Below are positions 34,287 to 46,226 of a stretch of DNA of 64,000 bases, one piece after another (position 1 is the first letter of the stretch; each line of letters opens with the position of its first letter). Origin of the DNA: Marvania coccoides (Eukaryota > Chlorophyta > Trebouxiophyceae > Chlorellales > Chlorellaceae); contig OY978098.1 in NCBI GenBank assembly GCA_963854735.1, forward strand, positions 2,182,001 to 2,246,000, in the 5' to 3' direction. A program made the translations under genes and the position numbers. The notes beneath the pieces were generated by a model. That model was not told the DNA's origin. It worked only from the letters and a program-made list of their open reading frames with translations, and ran no database searches.

Positions 34287-36431
34287 CCTTATTTCCAATA
34301 TGCGCATCTCACCTTTCGTTTCGCTCCCTCCGTTCATCGCAGCTTCCGACTGGGTCGCCAGGAAGATGCCCACGAGTACCTCATCGCGCTGCTGGACGCT
34401 ATGCACGAGCGCTCCATCGCGGGGATGAACCCCAAGCCCCCGCCCGAGCTCGAGTTCACCTCCTTCATCTACCGCATCTTCGGTGGGCGCACGCGGTCCC
34501 AGGTGAAATGCACAGAGTGCACGTATGAATCCAACACGTACGAGCCATTTTTGAACTTGTCCCTGGAGATCACGCACGCCAGCTCGGTGGAGAAGGCGCT
34601 GGCGCACTTTTGCAAGCCGGAGACGCTGGACGGCGCCAACAAGTACAAGTGCCCCAAGCAGAAGAAGGGCGTGCGGGCGCACAAGCGGCTCACGGTGGAA
34701 GAGGCCCCGCCCGTGCTGGTGGTGCAGCTGAAGCGGTTCGAGTTCAGCCGCGCGGGGCGCAAGATCAGCAAGCCGGTAGCCTTTGGAGACGAGCTGGACC
34801 TGAGCCCTTTTATGAGCAAACAACCTGCGACACCTGCCAAGTACGATTTGTACGGCGTGCTGGTGCACCAGGGCCACTCCATGCACAGCGGGCACTACTT
34901 CTGCTTCGTCAAGGGCAGCAGCAGCGGGGAGTGGCTGAAATTTGACGACACGAGGGTCCACGCCACCTCTGAGCGCAACGTCCTTTCGCAGCTGCCCTAC
35001 ATCCTGTTTTACATCAAACGGCAGCCGGGACGCGGCCCAGGGATCGCAGTGGCGCCACCCGCGAAGAAGCAGCAGCCGCAGCAGGCGAAGGAGCAGCCGG
35101 CGGTAAGGGAGAAGGCGCGGGAAGTGCCGCTGCCGCCTGCAGCGGAGTTGGCGGCGGCCGCAGCGAAGCGGAAGTGGGAGGTGGCGGCGGCCGCAACGAG
35201 GCGGAAGTGGGAGGCGGTGCAGGCAGAAGCGGTGGTGGAGAAGGGCAGCAAACAGGAGAAGAAAGCACGGCGGAGTCTGGACCCTGCGCTGGCAGACGTT
35301 GAGGAGGCGGGGCAGTGGGTGAAGCAGCAGCCGCAGCAGGAGAGCAGCCCTGAGGCAGAGGAGGAGGCGCCCATGAAGAAGAAGGCCCGGCTGGCAAGGT
35401 AAGGAGACCATGAGTACTTGATTGGTACTTTTGTACCGCTTCTGTACTGTGTTGGGTGGGGTGCTACGCTGCAAAATGAAAAAGGGGAGGGAGGAAACGC
35501 ACTGGGCACTGACTGCTATTTGTTTGAAGAAGTGCATTTATTGAGAGGCCTCAGAAACCTCTTTTGTCTGACCTCTTTTTCGCGTTGCGCCCCACCCACG
35601 CTGGGTTTTTTCACTCGGGCCGCCGCCACCCACAATTCTGCCGCTATTCCACTAACAAATTGCGCCGTATTATATTGCTTCAGGCACTGCGCGTCTCCAA
35701 TCATCGGCACCAGGAGCTCCAGGTGGATGAAGACGCACGTGAAGGCAAACGGCGTGGGGCTGGCCTTTTCGCCGAGGAAGCTCCGCAGCACGGCAGCAGT
35801 GGAACGGCCCGTCCGCCAGCCCAGCCGACTGCAGAGGTCAAGTGTTGCGGCGCCGGAGGCAACAGCGGCAGAGGACGATGAAAAAGAGGAGCAGCAGGAG
35901 CAGCGGAGGAGGCCTGCCAAGCGGAAAATGGCAGCTATAGAGGAGGAGGAGAGTGACAGCGGCAAGAGCACCATTTCTGCGGTGTCTGCGCCCGACTGGC
36001 CGCCCGCCAAACCTGCAGCAGCAGCAGCAGCAGCGATGGCAGCCACCAGCGGCCGCCGCAACACCGATGCGGGGACGGTTCAGCAGGTTCTGAGGTCTGG
36101 AGGCAAGGCCACGATGGGGCTGCAGACCTGGGATGACGTGGAGGTGGCGGACAAACGGCAGCACGACCGGCTGCTCATGCGTGCTGTGCCTGCTAGGCCA
36201 AAGCTGGATGAGTACGATGAGGAGTATGACCGTGGCAAACAGAAGAAAGTGAGGGGCAAGGAGAGAGCGGGAGACCGGCTGGGCAGCGACGCGTTCGATA
36301 AGACCTTCAAGGACAAGCAGAGCGGGAAGTTGGAGGTGGAGCTGCAGCTGAAGGGGAACAAGAGGAGGCGAGCGGAGAAGGCAGCAGCGCAGCACGGCAC
36401 CGGGCAGCGGAAGCAGGGGAGGCGGCGATGA
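33640..36431 (+). CDS. Ubiquitin-specific protease, USP36/USP42-like
   Basis: Cysteine protease removing ubiquitin; USP36 acts in the nucleolus. Exons 33640-33738, 33839-34086, 34343-35398 and 35684-36431 give 716 residues. The catalytic domain starts [20 protein letters not shown] (nucleophile in NTCF) and contains [20 protein letters not shown], a zinc-ribbon pair in [10 protein letters not shown], and [17 protein letters not shown]. The His box is [17 protein letters not shown], followed by [10 protein letters not shown]. The C-terminal half is basic and repetitive ([20 protein letters not shown]) and ends with the USP36-type block [20 protein letters not shown] and [12 protein letters not shown]. 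The second intron (34087-34342) has a GC donor, GCAAGT, required to restore the frame (AGC). The start may lie further upstream at 33517. Confidence 0.88.
34087..34342 (+). other. GC-AG intron in the USP36-like gene, with a 26-T run
   Basis: The donor is AG/GCAAGT instead of GT; the acceptor is ATCGCAG. Only this junction gives [16 protein letters not shown] in frame. A run of 26 T spans 34256-34281 inside the intron. Confidence 0.8.
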
Positions 36432-36640
36432 TGCATTGTAGGTAGTGGGTGCACCAATCTCTTATGTAACATTAGCAGAACTGCACGATTCGTTGTCAAG
36501 AAAAGAGAAGAGGGGACTCGAGCAGAGGGCCATGCATTTTTGAAGGGCGGACGAAAATGTTGATTTTTGCATAGATTTTAAAATTTAAAATTTATTGCCA
36601 ACCTGTTCTTGATTCGACTACCTGTTTGGAAGTGCGCCAG

Positions 36641-36668
36641 CGTGGAACACCACTCGTGGAACACCACT
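36641..36668 (+). repeat. 14-bp tandem repeat upstream of NUP54
   Basis: CGTGGAACACCACT occurs twice in tandem (36641-36654, 36655-36668), about 40 bp before the NUP54 ATG, in the 276-bp spacer after the USP36-like gene. Confidence 0.85.
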
Positions 36669-36707
36669 CGACTACAAAATAATTAAAATTTCTCTCGGCT
36701 CAAATAA

Positions 36708-38167
36708 ATGGCGTTTTCCTTCGGGACGCCGGCAGGGGCAAGCGTAAGTTTTGGACATTTAACATCACGACGGATCGTCCGATTTCAATTTCCTCAACAA
36801 CTTATTTTAATTTTCATCATAAAAATTTCATCTTCCTTGCAGGCCCCAACCTTCAGCTTTGGCGGGACCAGCACGCCCGCATTCGGTGCGTCTTCGGCAT
36901 CTTTACCAAAAACCAGCTCCACCCCTCTTTTCAGCACGCCCACCCCCAGTGCAGCCCCGTCGTCCACCCCCCTCTTCGGCGCCGCCCAAGCCGCAGCTCC
37001 CACCTCCGCCCCGGCCTTCAACTTCTCCACCCCCACCCAACCGTCGCAGCCATCCATGTTCGGGGCCCCAGCCCCGGCAGCATCCGCGCCAGCCTTCTCT
37101 TTCTCCTCTCCATTTGGCGCTCCCCCTCAGCCCACCCCTGGCGCCTTCGGGCAGCCCCAACAGCAGCAGCAGTTGGCGCAACCCGGCTTTCCTGGGGCCG
37201 CTCAGGGCGCCGGCGCGCCCGCTCCCGACGACTCCGCCGTGAAAGAGCTGCAGAGCATCCAGGACTCGTACGTCGCAGCGCCAAGCAACCACCGCTTCAG
37301 ATTTCAGTACCTGTTTCTGAACGTGGTGGAAAACCCTGCTGCCAGGGTCAAACCTGCTGACGTGGACGAGCTGCAGTGGAGGGAGGCCCTGCGCCGGGCG
37401 GGCGGCCCCCACAACCCCGACAATCTGTGGCCGGTGCAGGCGCTGGGGTTCAAGGCGCTGCTGGAGCGCAAAGCGGCGCAGGATGATGCCATCAAGGAGC
37501 ACGCGGCGCGGCTGGAGGCGCTGCAGCAGAGCGTGATGTCGCTGTCGGCCAGGCACGACGCGGTGCTGCAGGCGCAGCTGGAGGGGGTGCGCAAGCGCCA
37601 CATGGCCCTCTGCCAGAAGCTTCTCTCCATCTTCCGCCACGTGAGTTTTATTCGTTGCCTGGTCGAACCGTTAGCTGTGCGCCATTTCCTATATTCTCCA
37701 ATTAAAGAAAGTATCTTGCGGTGTTGTTCAACTGTTCTAGTTTCATCACAAGAATACATATGGTTATGCTCAATTAAGCTTTACAATTGACCGAACTATT
37801 TCCTATCGCGCAGATTGACGCCCTGGAGGGTCGTTTTGCGCACGCAATGGGATACCGCAGCGCCTCAGCCCGGGTCACACTGCAGAAGCTGTCAGCGCAG
37901 CTGGCGGCCATCGAAGCAGCGGCGGCGCCTGGTTCTGCGGGCGGTCTGCAGGGCAAAGTGGACGCCTTAGTGGCGGCAACTCGGCTGAGGGCGGGGGCTG
38001 CTGGGGGACCTGGCTTGGCAGATTTGGAGGCAGCGGTGGACCCTGCTTCGCTGAACAACGCGTTTGCGATCCTCAGCACGTACTCTGAGGCGCTGAAGAA
38101 GATGCAGGACGTGCTGAAGCGGGATCAGCGGGACGTGGCGGTGCTGGAGGACCTAACTCGGCGGTGA
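36708..38167 (+). CDS. NUP54: Nucleoporin NUP54
   Basis: Central-channel FG nucleoporin that forms a coiled-coil complex with NUP62 and NUP58. Exons 36708-36743, 36843-37640 and 37814-38167, all phase 0, give 395 residues. Residues 1 to about 165 carry FG-type repeats (FSFGTP, FSFGG, AFGAS, PLFGA, MFGAP, SPFGAP, AFGQ) in a Ser/Thr/Pro/Ala-rich context, which is the permeability-barrier region. From about 185 the conserved NUP54 domain follows: NHRFRFQYLFLNVVENPAAR, EALRRAGGPHNPDNLWPVQA, GFKALLERKAAQDD. Coiled coil then begins: ARLEALQQSVMSLSARHDAV, RKRHMALCQKLLSIFRHIDA, and a second helix pair near the end (AILSTYSEALKKMQDVLKRD). Length is shorter than the roughly 500 residues of animals because the FG part is short. 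Confidence 0.92.
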
Positions 38168-38559
38168 CAAAATGAATAATAATTTTGCGACATAAATGTG
38201 TGTGTGCTTGTGGCATGAATAGGGTGTGTGAGACAGTGACAACTAAATTAAATACTAGTGCTGTGTACTGTGGGTGAATGAGCGTAGGAAGAAACTAATG
38301 TAACACCACTGAGCCCTTTGAAGAGTGACGGCTTGGAAAAATTTACAAAAACAATTCAATGAAGCAGTTTTTGGGTGTCCGCTGGCAAAAAACAAATTCT
38401 TTTTTTAATAATATATAGCAGAGAGGATAAATAACGAGCTTATTTAGCTCGTCTGTTTTAGGGAAACAAAGAGACCACCAGGGGGAGAAAGGAAGAAAAA
38501 GGAAAATAATACGATTAAATGAGCTTGTCAAAATGAAAGAAAGGAAGGGAGAATGCTGT
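38168..38559. other. Convergent 3' flanks of NUP54 and the SnoaL-like gene
   Basis: About 390 bp, A+T-rich. No gene or RNA recognised. Confidence 0.4.
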
Positions 38560-39255
38560 TCAAGCCTTCGCCATGTGCCGCTGAATGAGTGTGTTGGAGG
38601 GGAGGGATGGGTTGGCAATTTTTTGCGCAGACTCTATGCCAGCAACAGGGAGGGAGCCTGATGTCACATCAAGCAGCCCCAGCTGGGCCAGCACGCTTGC
38701 CTGGTCCCAGTAGATTCGCTCATGGCAAACTTTGCCTTCCCGAATACCGATGACTGCCACCAGGCCCACTTCCACGCGTTTGCCAGTGGGGGCAATGCCA
38801 GGCAGCATCCAGTCCATGGGGACAGTGTGAGTGAACTTGAAGATCATTTCGTCCACGATCTGGGTGTCTCCGACAGTTCGAGAAACAGGCACAGTCTCAA
38901 CGTCGGGCGGCATTCTAGGGATGAAGTGGTTGGAGTAAAAGTCGCGCACAGCCTCCAGACCCACGCCCCCAGTCATGGTGGGCACATGGTTGACGTACGC
39001 CCCCTCAATCATCGTGACCATGGTGTCGTCGACGTTTTTTGTGGCAAATTCGCACTTCATGTGCTCCTCCCAGACGTCCACGAAGCTCTGCTGGGCAGGT
39101 GTCAGCGTGGGAGTACCGTCGGGGGCTCCACTCCCATGGCTGCGAGTTGTGATAGCCACAGAGCGATGCCGGCAAGGGAGGACGGTGGAAACGAGACTTT
39201 GCTGCCGAAGACCGGCAAGCTTGGACACGACCTGCAGTTTGCCATATATATACAT
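38560..39255 (-). CDS. SnoaL-like / NTF2-fold domain protein
   Basis: Member of the SnoaL-like polyketide-cyclase fold family found in bacteria, fungi and algae; the reaction is unknown. The domain (about 70-200 of 231) reads AQQSFVDVWEEHMKCEFATK, TMIEGAYVNHVPTMTGGVGL, VRDFYSNHFIPRMPPDVETV, FKFTHTVPMDWMLPGIAPTG, VEVGLVAVIGIREGKVCHER. The frame is open upstream to an ATG at 39594, but the protein before 39255 looks non-conserved. I chose ATG 39255, which gives a basic, Ser/Thr-rich N-terminus (KLAGLRQQSLVSTVLPCRHR) that could be an organelle presequence. A TGCAG/GTCG sequence near 39233 could also be an acceptor from an upstream exon. It converges on NUP54. Confidence 0.7.
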   Translation of the reverse strand: MYIYGKLQVVSKLAGLRQQSLVSTVLPCRHRSVAITTRSHGSGAPDGTPTLTPAQQSFVDVWEEHMKCEFATKNVDDTMVTMIEGAYVNHVPTMTGGVGLEAVRDFYSNHFIPRMPPDVETVPVSRTVGDTQIVDEMIFKFTHTVPMDWMLPGIAPTGKRVEVGLVAVIGIREGKVCHERIYWDQASVLAQLGLLDVTSGSLPVAGIESAQKIANPSLPSNTLIQRHMAKA

Positions 39256-39982
39256 CAATTTATTGTTCGACCGTAGCGAAAGCAACCATCTTGACCCACC
39301 TGTTGCATCACGATCAATCGAATCCTTGCGTAAGGGCGCCAACCCTAAAGCAATTGAGACGAGAAGCACTCTTTTGATCCGCCTACTTGTGAATGTTTTA
39401 TAAAATTGAGTAGGGAGGCTAATCCTGTTTGCCAAACCCAAGCAGTTCTCGACCCCGGACCTCTCCTCGTACATACATACAGAAGCTTTGACAGATGCTG
39501 AAAATAATTCACCTCTGCCACGGCTTCTATTACAATGCGTGTGCTGTTTAAGGCAAAAAAATGTAATGCATGGTGTACAAGGCAAGTGCACCATCAACTC
39601 CCATTCTCGGAGCAGGGCTATTCAACAGATTCCATCACAATGACAAATGTTATACTCCCTAATAACAAAAGTTGTTTATTTTACGGGGTGGGTAAAAAAA
39701 GCCTTGGCGGTGTCGCGAAATTAGAGTCATATTGAAACAAACAATGTAAACGTCAGTCGGAAGAGCGCTTCGAGCATATCAACGTATGCTTGAAGTATAC
39801 GTTGTAGTAATGTATAGTAGCAACAGATTATCTAAGAGAAACTAAATGGAATGAGGGCCATAAATACAATGAGCCCCTCGATTAGAAAATAGAAATGATC
39901 AACACTTTTAGAAGAAAAAAGAAATAAAGAATGACAGCGAGAAGTAACAATTATATGAGCAGTAACTAAATGGACTCGTGCA
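39256..39982. other. Intergenic between SnoaL-like and RING genes
   Basis: About 730 bp; the left part may be the SnoaL-like 5' untranslated region (open frame to 39594), the right part the RING 3' flank. Nothing else recognised. Confidence 0.35.
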
Positions 39983-40783
39983 TTATCTAACATCGGCGTT
40001 GCTTGCTGCTGGTGGGGCCTGAGGGCCTTCAGCAGCGTCACTCTCAACAATCACCGTCACAGCCACCTCCTCCTGCTGCTGCTGCGGCTGTTCTCCATGA
40101 TTTGCAGGCGGCGGCGGGAGCGCGCCGACTTCCAACTCGCCTGCCTTCTTCGGCTGCCCTCCCCGGTCGCCTTCCCCAACCGCCAGCATCTCGCGGCACA
40201 TGGGGCACGCCGCATGCAGCTTATGGTGCGACACCAGCTTTTTAAAGCAAGAGTTGCACGTGGCGTGGTTGCACACCGAAAAAATGATCCATTTCTTGGG
40301 GTTGGGAACGTCTGCCAAGCACACCGGGCACGCCTCCTCTGAGATTTCGCTGCGCGTCTTCGGTTGGCGCACTGGAAAAGTGAAGCCACCGACGTCGCCG
40401 CGCTCAATCCTTTGTATCGGGACTGCAAGCTCAAGGATATGAAGAGAAAACAGTTGATTTATTAGGACGGGGGAGGGGGCGGGAGCAAGCCGCAAGTAAG
40501 GGCGCTGTTATTCCCTCTTCTTCGATACTGACAAGCGCTGCCTAGACTCACAGTAAGAGACAAGCATGGAGGCAGGGATGGATCCCTTTCGCACTGCTCT
40601 TCGGTATCGCAGCTTCTTGATCAGCACGACGAGAATAATCACCAGCGCAACCAGGAAGGCAAACGACGTCACCAGCACGTTGAAAACGACGCAGGAGGCG
40701 CCATCGCAGTAGTTCTGGGCCGGTGCTGAGGCGGACAGCAATTTTCGACCGAAATTCAGTGCAATGAGGGGATGGAGATCCAT
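39983..40783 (-). CDS. Membrane-anchored RING finger protein, putative E3 ubiquitin ligase
   Basis: Exons 40783-40552 and 40422-39983 give 223 residues; the joined codon TTC restores the frame. Residues about 34-57 form one membrane span (FNVLVTSFAFLVALVIILVV), followed by a basic stop-transfer stretch (KKLRYRRAVRKG), so the RING should face the cytosol. The RING of C3HC4 type is EACPVCLADVPNP, SVCNHATCNSCFKKL, HAACPMCREML: all eight zinc ligands are visible. The C-terminal tail is Pro/Gln/Glu-rich and disordered. One span plus a RING recalls ATL ligases, but the pattern here is C3HC4 and not RING-H2. Substrates and membrane are unknown. It is divergent from polymerase alpha. Confidence 0.82.
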
Positions 40784-41196
40784 CGAAATGCTGAAATGTT
40801 ACTCTTTCTTGTGTAATGGGATTAAATAAAAATTTTATGGGGGTGATATCGATGCACCCCCACGGCAGCGCAGTGTGTTTGGGGTGCAGTTACTCTGCTA
40901 ACTTAAATAATCCCGTTTCTCACGCGGCGGGAAGTCAAAAAGCGAGTGGCTTATGTGGAGCATATGCTGCTCAGCGGCTGAATCCACAGCACGCTCGAAT
41001 TCAAAATTTCTACACTCGAATTGAAAAAAATATACACTGAGGCTAATTTAATTTACATGGCAATTGTAGTAACTTTGAGAGATTGAGAAGACTGCTGTGG
41101 AGGACAACGTGTTGATCTTGGACAACTAAAATATTTGATTGAGGGGTTTGCCCTCTTAAACCGCCAAACAAGGGCCCACACATTCAACATTTCACG
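40784..41196. promoter_or_regulatory. Shared divergent promoter, RING protein / DNA polymerase alpha
   Basis: 413 bp between two outward starts. No strong core element read. Inferred from geometry. Confidence 0.35.
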
Positions 41197-44100
41197 ATGG
41201 ACGGCGAGCGATCCAAGCGTGAGACCACAAAGAACGGGCGTGGCGGGAAGAAGTTCAAAAATGCGTTGGCAGAGCTCGCCGAGCTGCGCAAATCTGGAGG
41301 CAGGCGGGCGGATACATATGAGGTGAAGGAGGAGGAGGCCGTGTATGACATGGTGGATGAGGACCAGTACGCCCGTATCGTGCAGAAACGCCGAGAGGAA
41401 GGAGGTGCGTTTGAAATTGTCATCCTTCTGCAGAGCAGCTCAGAGCCTGGTTATTCTGAACTAACACCGCGATCTGGTTTCAATCGCAGGTGGCTTCGTG
41501 GTGGGCGAGGATGCGATGGGTTACACGGACATTGGCGAGGAGATCGAGTGGGTGGATGAAGACGCCAGGGCCGCAGGTGCCGCGGGCGACGCCAAGAAGG
41601 GAGCCGGGGGAGCCGGCAACAAGCGCAAGGCTGCCGATCAGCCGATGCCCGGCGCGCGCGCACGGATGCAGAAGATGTTTCAGACCGCCGCCGTGAAAAC
41701 CCGCCCAGTGAAAAAAACGGCAGTGGACGACAAGACCACCGAAGCCCTGCTGGACGACATCCTGGGCGGCCTGGACGCCAGCTCGTGAGTCTTTGAAACC
41801 ACAAAAAATAACAAAATTTCCTCTCCAAAACTCATGTTTCTGAATTCCTCGGTTTTTTCGCCCCATTTTTTGCAGGCCAGCTGCGCCTCCCTCGGTCCCC
41901 TTCCGCACGGGTCCCGCCCCGCGGGCCACCCCCAGCACAGCACCCCCCATGCGCTCCTTCTCCCGCGCCCCCGCGCCCCGCCCCTCCTTTGCCGGCACCC
42001 CCAAGTCGGTGAGCTTTGCTCCGCTGCCGCCCACTGCTGCCAAGCCCGCCGTGCAGCACCGGCTGGCCACCGCAGGCGGCGCTCCGCGTGTGGCACCCGC
42101 CGTTGAGCCTGTAGAGGACGTCGACATGGCAGACTACGAGGCAGGGTATGGCGACGACGATCCCGCTCCCGTCTATTACGACGATGACGATGAGGACGTG
42201 GCAGATGAGGAGCAGCAGGCACCTGCAGCTGCAGCAGCAGCAGCTGCGTCCACCCCCGCCCCCACCAAGGCAGCGACGGATTCCGGCACTGCTGGATCGG
42301 CGGCAGCGACCACTCCCTGGCGCACCCCTGCTCACGCCCCTCAGGAGGCTGTGACGCCCGCTACCGCGGTGCCCGCGTCCGGGTGGCAGCGCATGTATGA
42401 AGAGGAGGAGGGAGAGGAGGAGCAAGGCATGGAGGAGGACGGCGAAGGCACTGGGGCGGCAGAAGGCGGAGAGGCGGGGGAACCGTGGACTGACGATGGC
42501 ACGCTGCCCCTGGACGCCGATTCTCGGCTGCCGTTCTACCTGCTGGACGCGCACGAGGAGGCCGCGCAGCCTGGCGTGGTCTACATGTTTGGTAAAGTGC
42601 CTGCGGGCGCTGCTGGGCAGCATCTGTCGTGCTGTGCCATCGTGCGCAACGTCCCTCGCACGCTGTTCTTCGTGCCCGCCGACCCCGTGGGCTCCTCCGA
42701 GATCGCGGCGCTGCACGCCGCTGCGGAGGGCGGCGACCACGCCGCCAAGAAGCAGCTGATGCCGGCGCTGCACGGCGCGATGAGCGCCGTCAAGGCGGAG
42801 GTGCGCACGCTGCTGGCCAAGCACGGCGTGACGCAGATGACGATGAAGCCGGTGCTGCGGCAGTACGCGTTCGAGAACAAGGCGGTGCGCCCCGGCAAGC
42901 AGTGGGTGCTCAAGGTGCGCTACCCAGCCGCCCAGCCGGCCCTCCCGCTGGGCATCGCCGGCGAAGCCTTCTCTGCCGTGTTTGGCGCCAACCAAAGCGC
43001 GCTGGAGGCGCTCATGCTGAAGCGTCGCATCATGGGGCCCTCGTGGATCGCCCTGCGCCAGCCCCGACGCATCGACGGCGGCGCCCAGGTGTCCTACTGC
43101 CGCCTGGAGGTGGAGATGGAGGGACACAAGGCGGTGTTTGCGGCTGCGGACGGCTTCCGCCCCGCCCCCACCCTCACCGTGGCCGCCCTGCACATCAAGA
43201 CAGTCATCAATCCCACCTCAGCGGCAAATGAAGTGGTGGCTGCCTCGGTGGTGTACCTCCCCCGGGTGGCCACCGACGGCCCCACCCCCTTTCACCGCCG
43301 CGACCTGCGCCACTTTTCGGCCGTTCGCAAGCTGGAGGGCGTGGGCTTCCCTGCGGGATTCGACTCTGAGGTGCGAAAGGCCAACGAGAGCGAGCTGGGC
43401 CGGCGCAACGGTGGGGCAGTGCTGGCGATGCAGCCTAACGAGCGCGCGCTGCTGACTATGCTGGTTATGCGCCTGAAGGAGCTGGACGCTGACGTTTACG
43501 TGGGGCACAACTTTGGGGCCTACGACCTGGACGTGCTGCTGCACCGCATGCAGGCGCTCAAGGTGCCGCACTGGGCGTCCCTGGGCCGTCTCAAGCGCTC
43601 CAAATTCCCCAACCTGAGCGGCGGAGGGCACAGCTTCGGCGGCGGTGCCGGCCCTGGGCAGCTCTCTGTGGTGGCGGGCAGGCTACTGTGTGACACCTAC
43701 CTGGCTGCGCGCGACCTGGTGAAGGAGACCGAGTACACGCTCACCACGCTCAGCAAAAACCTGCTGGGGGAGACCCGCACCGAGCTGCCGGCCGCCGACA
43801 TTCCCGCCAAATTTGCGACGCCTGGGAAGCTGATGGAGCTGGTGCAGGTGACGGAGAGCGACGCGTGGCTATCGCTGCGGCTGTGCTTCTATCTGGTGGT
43901 TCTCCCACTGTCCCGCCAGCTGGCCGAGCTGTCTGGGTCGCTGTGGAGCAAGGCGCTGCAGAACCAGCGCGCCCAGCGCATCGAGTACCTCCTCCTGCAC
44001 GAGTTCCACAACAACAAGTTCCTGCTGCCCGACAAGCTCACCGCTCGCGAGCGGGAGCGCCTGGAGAAAGTGGCCGCCGCCGCTGCCGCTGCAGACGACG

Positions 44101-46226
44101 ACGAGGACGGACCCAAGGCCGCCACCGTGAAGAAGGGGGGCAAGGGGCCGCAGTACGCGGGCGGCCTGGTGCTGGAGCCCAAAAAGGGGCTGTACGAGCG
44201 TTACATATTGCTGCTGGATTTCAACTCGCTCTACCCCTCCATCATCCAGGAGTACAACATCTGTTTCACCACCGTGGACCGCCCCGATGGCGACGGCATC
44301 CCCGCCCTGCCGGAGCCGTCGGAGGAGCGCGCTCCGCTTCCCCGCGTCATCGGCGCTCTGGTGACCCGCCGCCGCCGCGTGAAGGAGCTGATCAAGGGCG
44401 AGCGCGACCCGGTGAAGAAGGAGCAGCTCAATATCCGCCAGCAGGCGCTCAAGCTGCTGGCCAATTCCATGTACGGCTGCCTGGGTTTCTCCCACTCCCG
44501 CTTCTTCGCCCGCCCCATCGCCGAGCTCATCACCTCCCAGGGCCGAGAGATCCTGCAGTCCACGGTGGACCTGGTGCAGGGCACCCTGGGGCGGGAGGTC
44601 ATCTATGGCGACACCGACTCCATCATGATCAACACCGACACCGACACCCTAGCTGATGTCATTGCGCTGGGGCAGGCGGTGAAAAAGGAGGTCAACAAGC
44701 GGTACCGGCTGCTGGAAATCGAGATGGACGGCATATTCCGCTGCATGCTGCTGCTAAAGAAGAAGAAGTACGCTGCGATCAAGGTGGAGCGCGGCGCTGA
44801 CGGCACCGAGGCGGAGGTGGTGGAGGCAAAGGGCCTGGACATGGTGCGGCGCGACTGGTGCCCACTGGCCAAGCAGGCCTCGCAGTTTGCGCTGGACCGC
44901 ATCTTGGGGTGTCGCAATCAGGCGCGGGAGGAGGTGGTTGCGGCCATCCACGACCACCTCACCGCGCTGGCGGCAGCGGTGACTGCTGGGCAGGTCCCCC
45001 TCAACAAGTTCATCATCACCAAGCAGCTCACCAAGCGCCCCGAAGACTACCCCGACGCCAAGAACCAGCCCCACGTGCAGGTGGCGATGCGGCGGCGGGC
45101 GGCAGGCAAGCGCGATGGCGTAATGGCGGTAAGAAACAAATAGTATAGTTTATTCATGCCTTTTAACATCGCTTCTTTCTTGTCTTTATTTCTTTTTTAT
45201 TTATCTCCTGTATACACCCTTCATGATTTTCTTCCTTGTATTGTAATTTAATTTTCTGTTTTTCCTCTTTCTTTCTTTTTACTTGCTTCGCAACAGGGCG
45301 AGACGGTGCCCTACGTCATTTGCGTGGAGGTTGACGAGGCAGGCGTCGCTCTGCCCGCCGCCAAGGGCCTGGCGGAGCGCGCCTACAGCCCCGACGAGGT
45401 GGCCATCTCCAACGGCCGCCTCAAGCCCGACCCCGACTACTACATCGGCCAGCAAGTGTTCCCGGTCGTCTCCCGCTTGGTGGCCCCCATCGACGGCACC
45501 GACGCAGCACGCATCGCAGAGAGCCTGGGCATGGACGCCTCCAAGTTCAAGCTGGGCGGCTCCGGCGCGGGGCCCTCCCGTGAGGACGCTCTGGCGGCGG
45601 CGGTGGCGGGATTAGACGACGATGACCGGTTTAAGGCTTGCGCCCCGCTCACGCTGACCACGCCCTCCGGGAAGGCGCTGCAGTTCCGCGGGGTGCGGGA
45701 GCTGCTGCGCGCGGGCGACGCCGCAGCGGTGGAGACCGCGCTGGTGGCTGTAGACGGCGTGGCCAGCGTGGCCACTGCCCGCCCCCTCACCCCCGCCCAG
45801 GTGGCCAACCAGGTGGCGCTGAGGCTGAGGGAGCATGTGGGGAGGTACTATGAGGGGCGCTTGCGCAGCGACGACGACATGCTCCCGTGCCCCACCCGCA
45901 ACGTGTGCCTGAAGGAGGGCGGAACGGCCGGAGAGGGGCGGGCGGGGACAGCCCCCCCTGACCCTCGCTGCACTGGCTCCATGCACCAAGAGGTGACGGA
46001 GGCGGCGCTGTACACGCAGCTATCGTACGTGCACCGGCTGTTTGACGTGGAGGGCGCGCTGCGCGCGCTGGGCGACAGCAAAGACGCCAGGCTGGCGGCG
46101 GAGGCGATGCTGGAGCCCATCAGGCCGGCGCTGGACGCTGGGGCGGAAGCTGCCAGGCGCCTGCGTGACAGGTCTGGGTTCAGGTGGATCGACCTGAGCG
46201 CGGTGTTTGGCAGGGTGGCTGCGTAG
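41197..46226 (+). CDS. POLA1: DNA polymerase alpha catalytic subunit
   Basis: B-family polymerase that extends RNA primers in the primase complex at replication starts. Exons 41197-41404, 41490-41784, 41876-45128 and 45297-46226 give 1561 residues. The N-terminus has the alpha-specific block KKFKNALAELAELRKSG, FVVGEDAMGYTDIGEEIEWV and LLDDILGGLD, then a long Ala/Pro-rich acidic linker. The inactive exonuclease-like domain carries VYVGHNFGAYDLDVLLHRM. Polymerase motifs are intact: A, LLLDFNSLYPSIIQEYNICF (near 949); B, RQQALKLLANSMYGCLGFSH; C, VIYGDTDSIM (near 1078); then LLLKKKKYAAIKVE. The C-terminal zinc region is eroded: the CysA module keeps one Cys and CysB keeps three of four ligands (PCPTRNVC ... 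PRCTGSMH), although the helix YTQLSYVHRLFDVEGALRAL that follows is conserved. Confidence 0.95.

Noticed and set aside
34236..35537. 433-codon minus-strand frame over the USP36-like gene
   Set aside because: Leu/Arg/His-rich antisense shadow; the sense strand holds the complete catalytic domain.
41832..43193. 453-codon minus-strand frame over polymerase alpha
   Set aside because: Antisense shadow of the Ala-rich linker and exonuclease-like domain.
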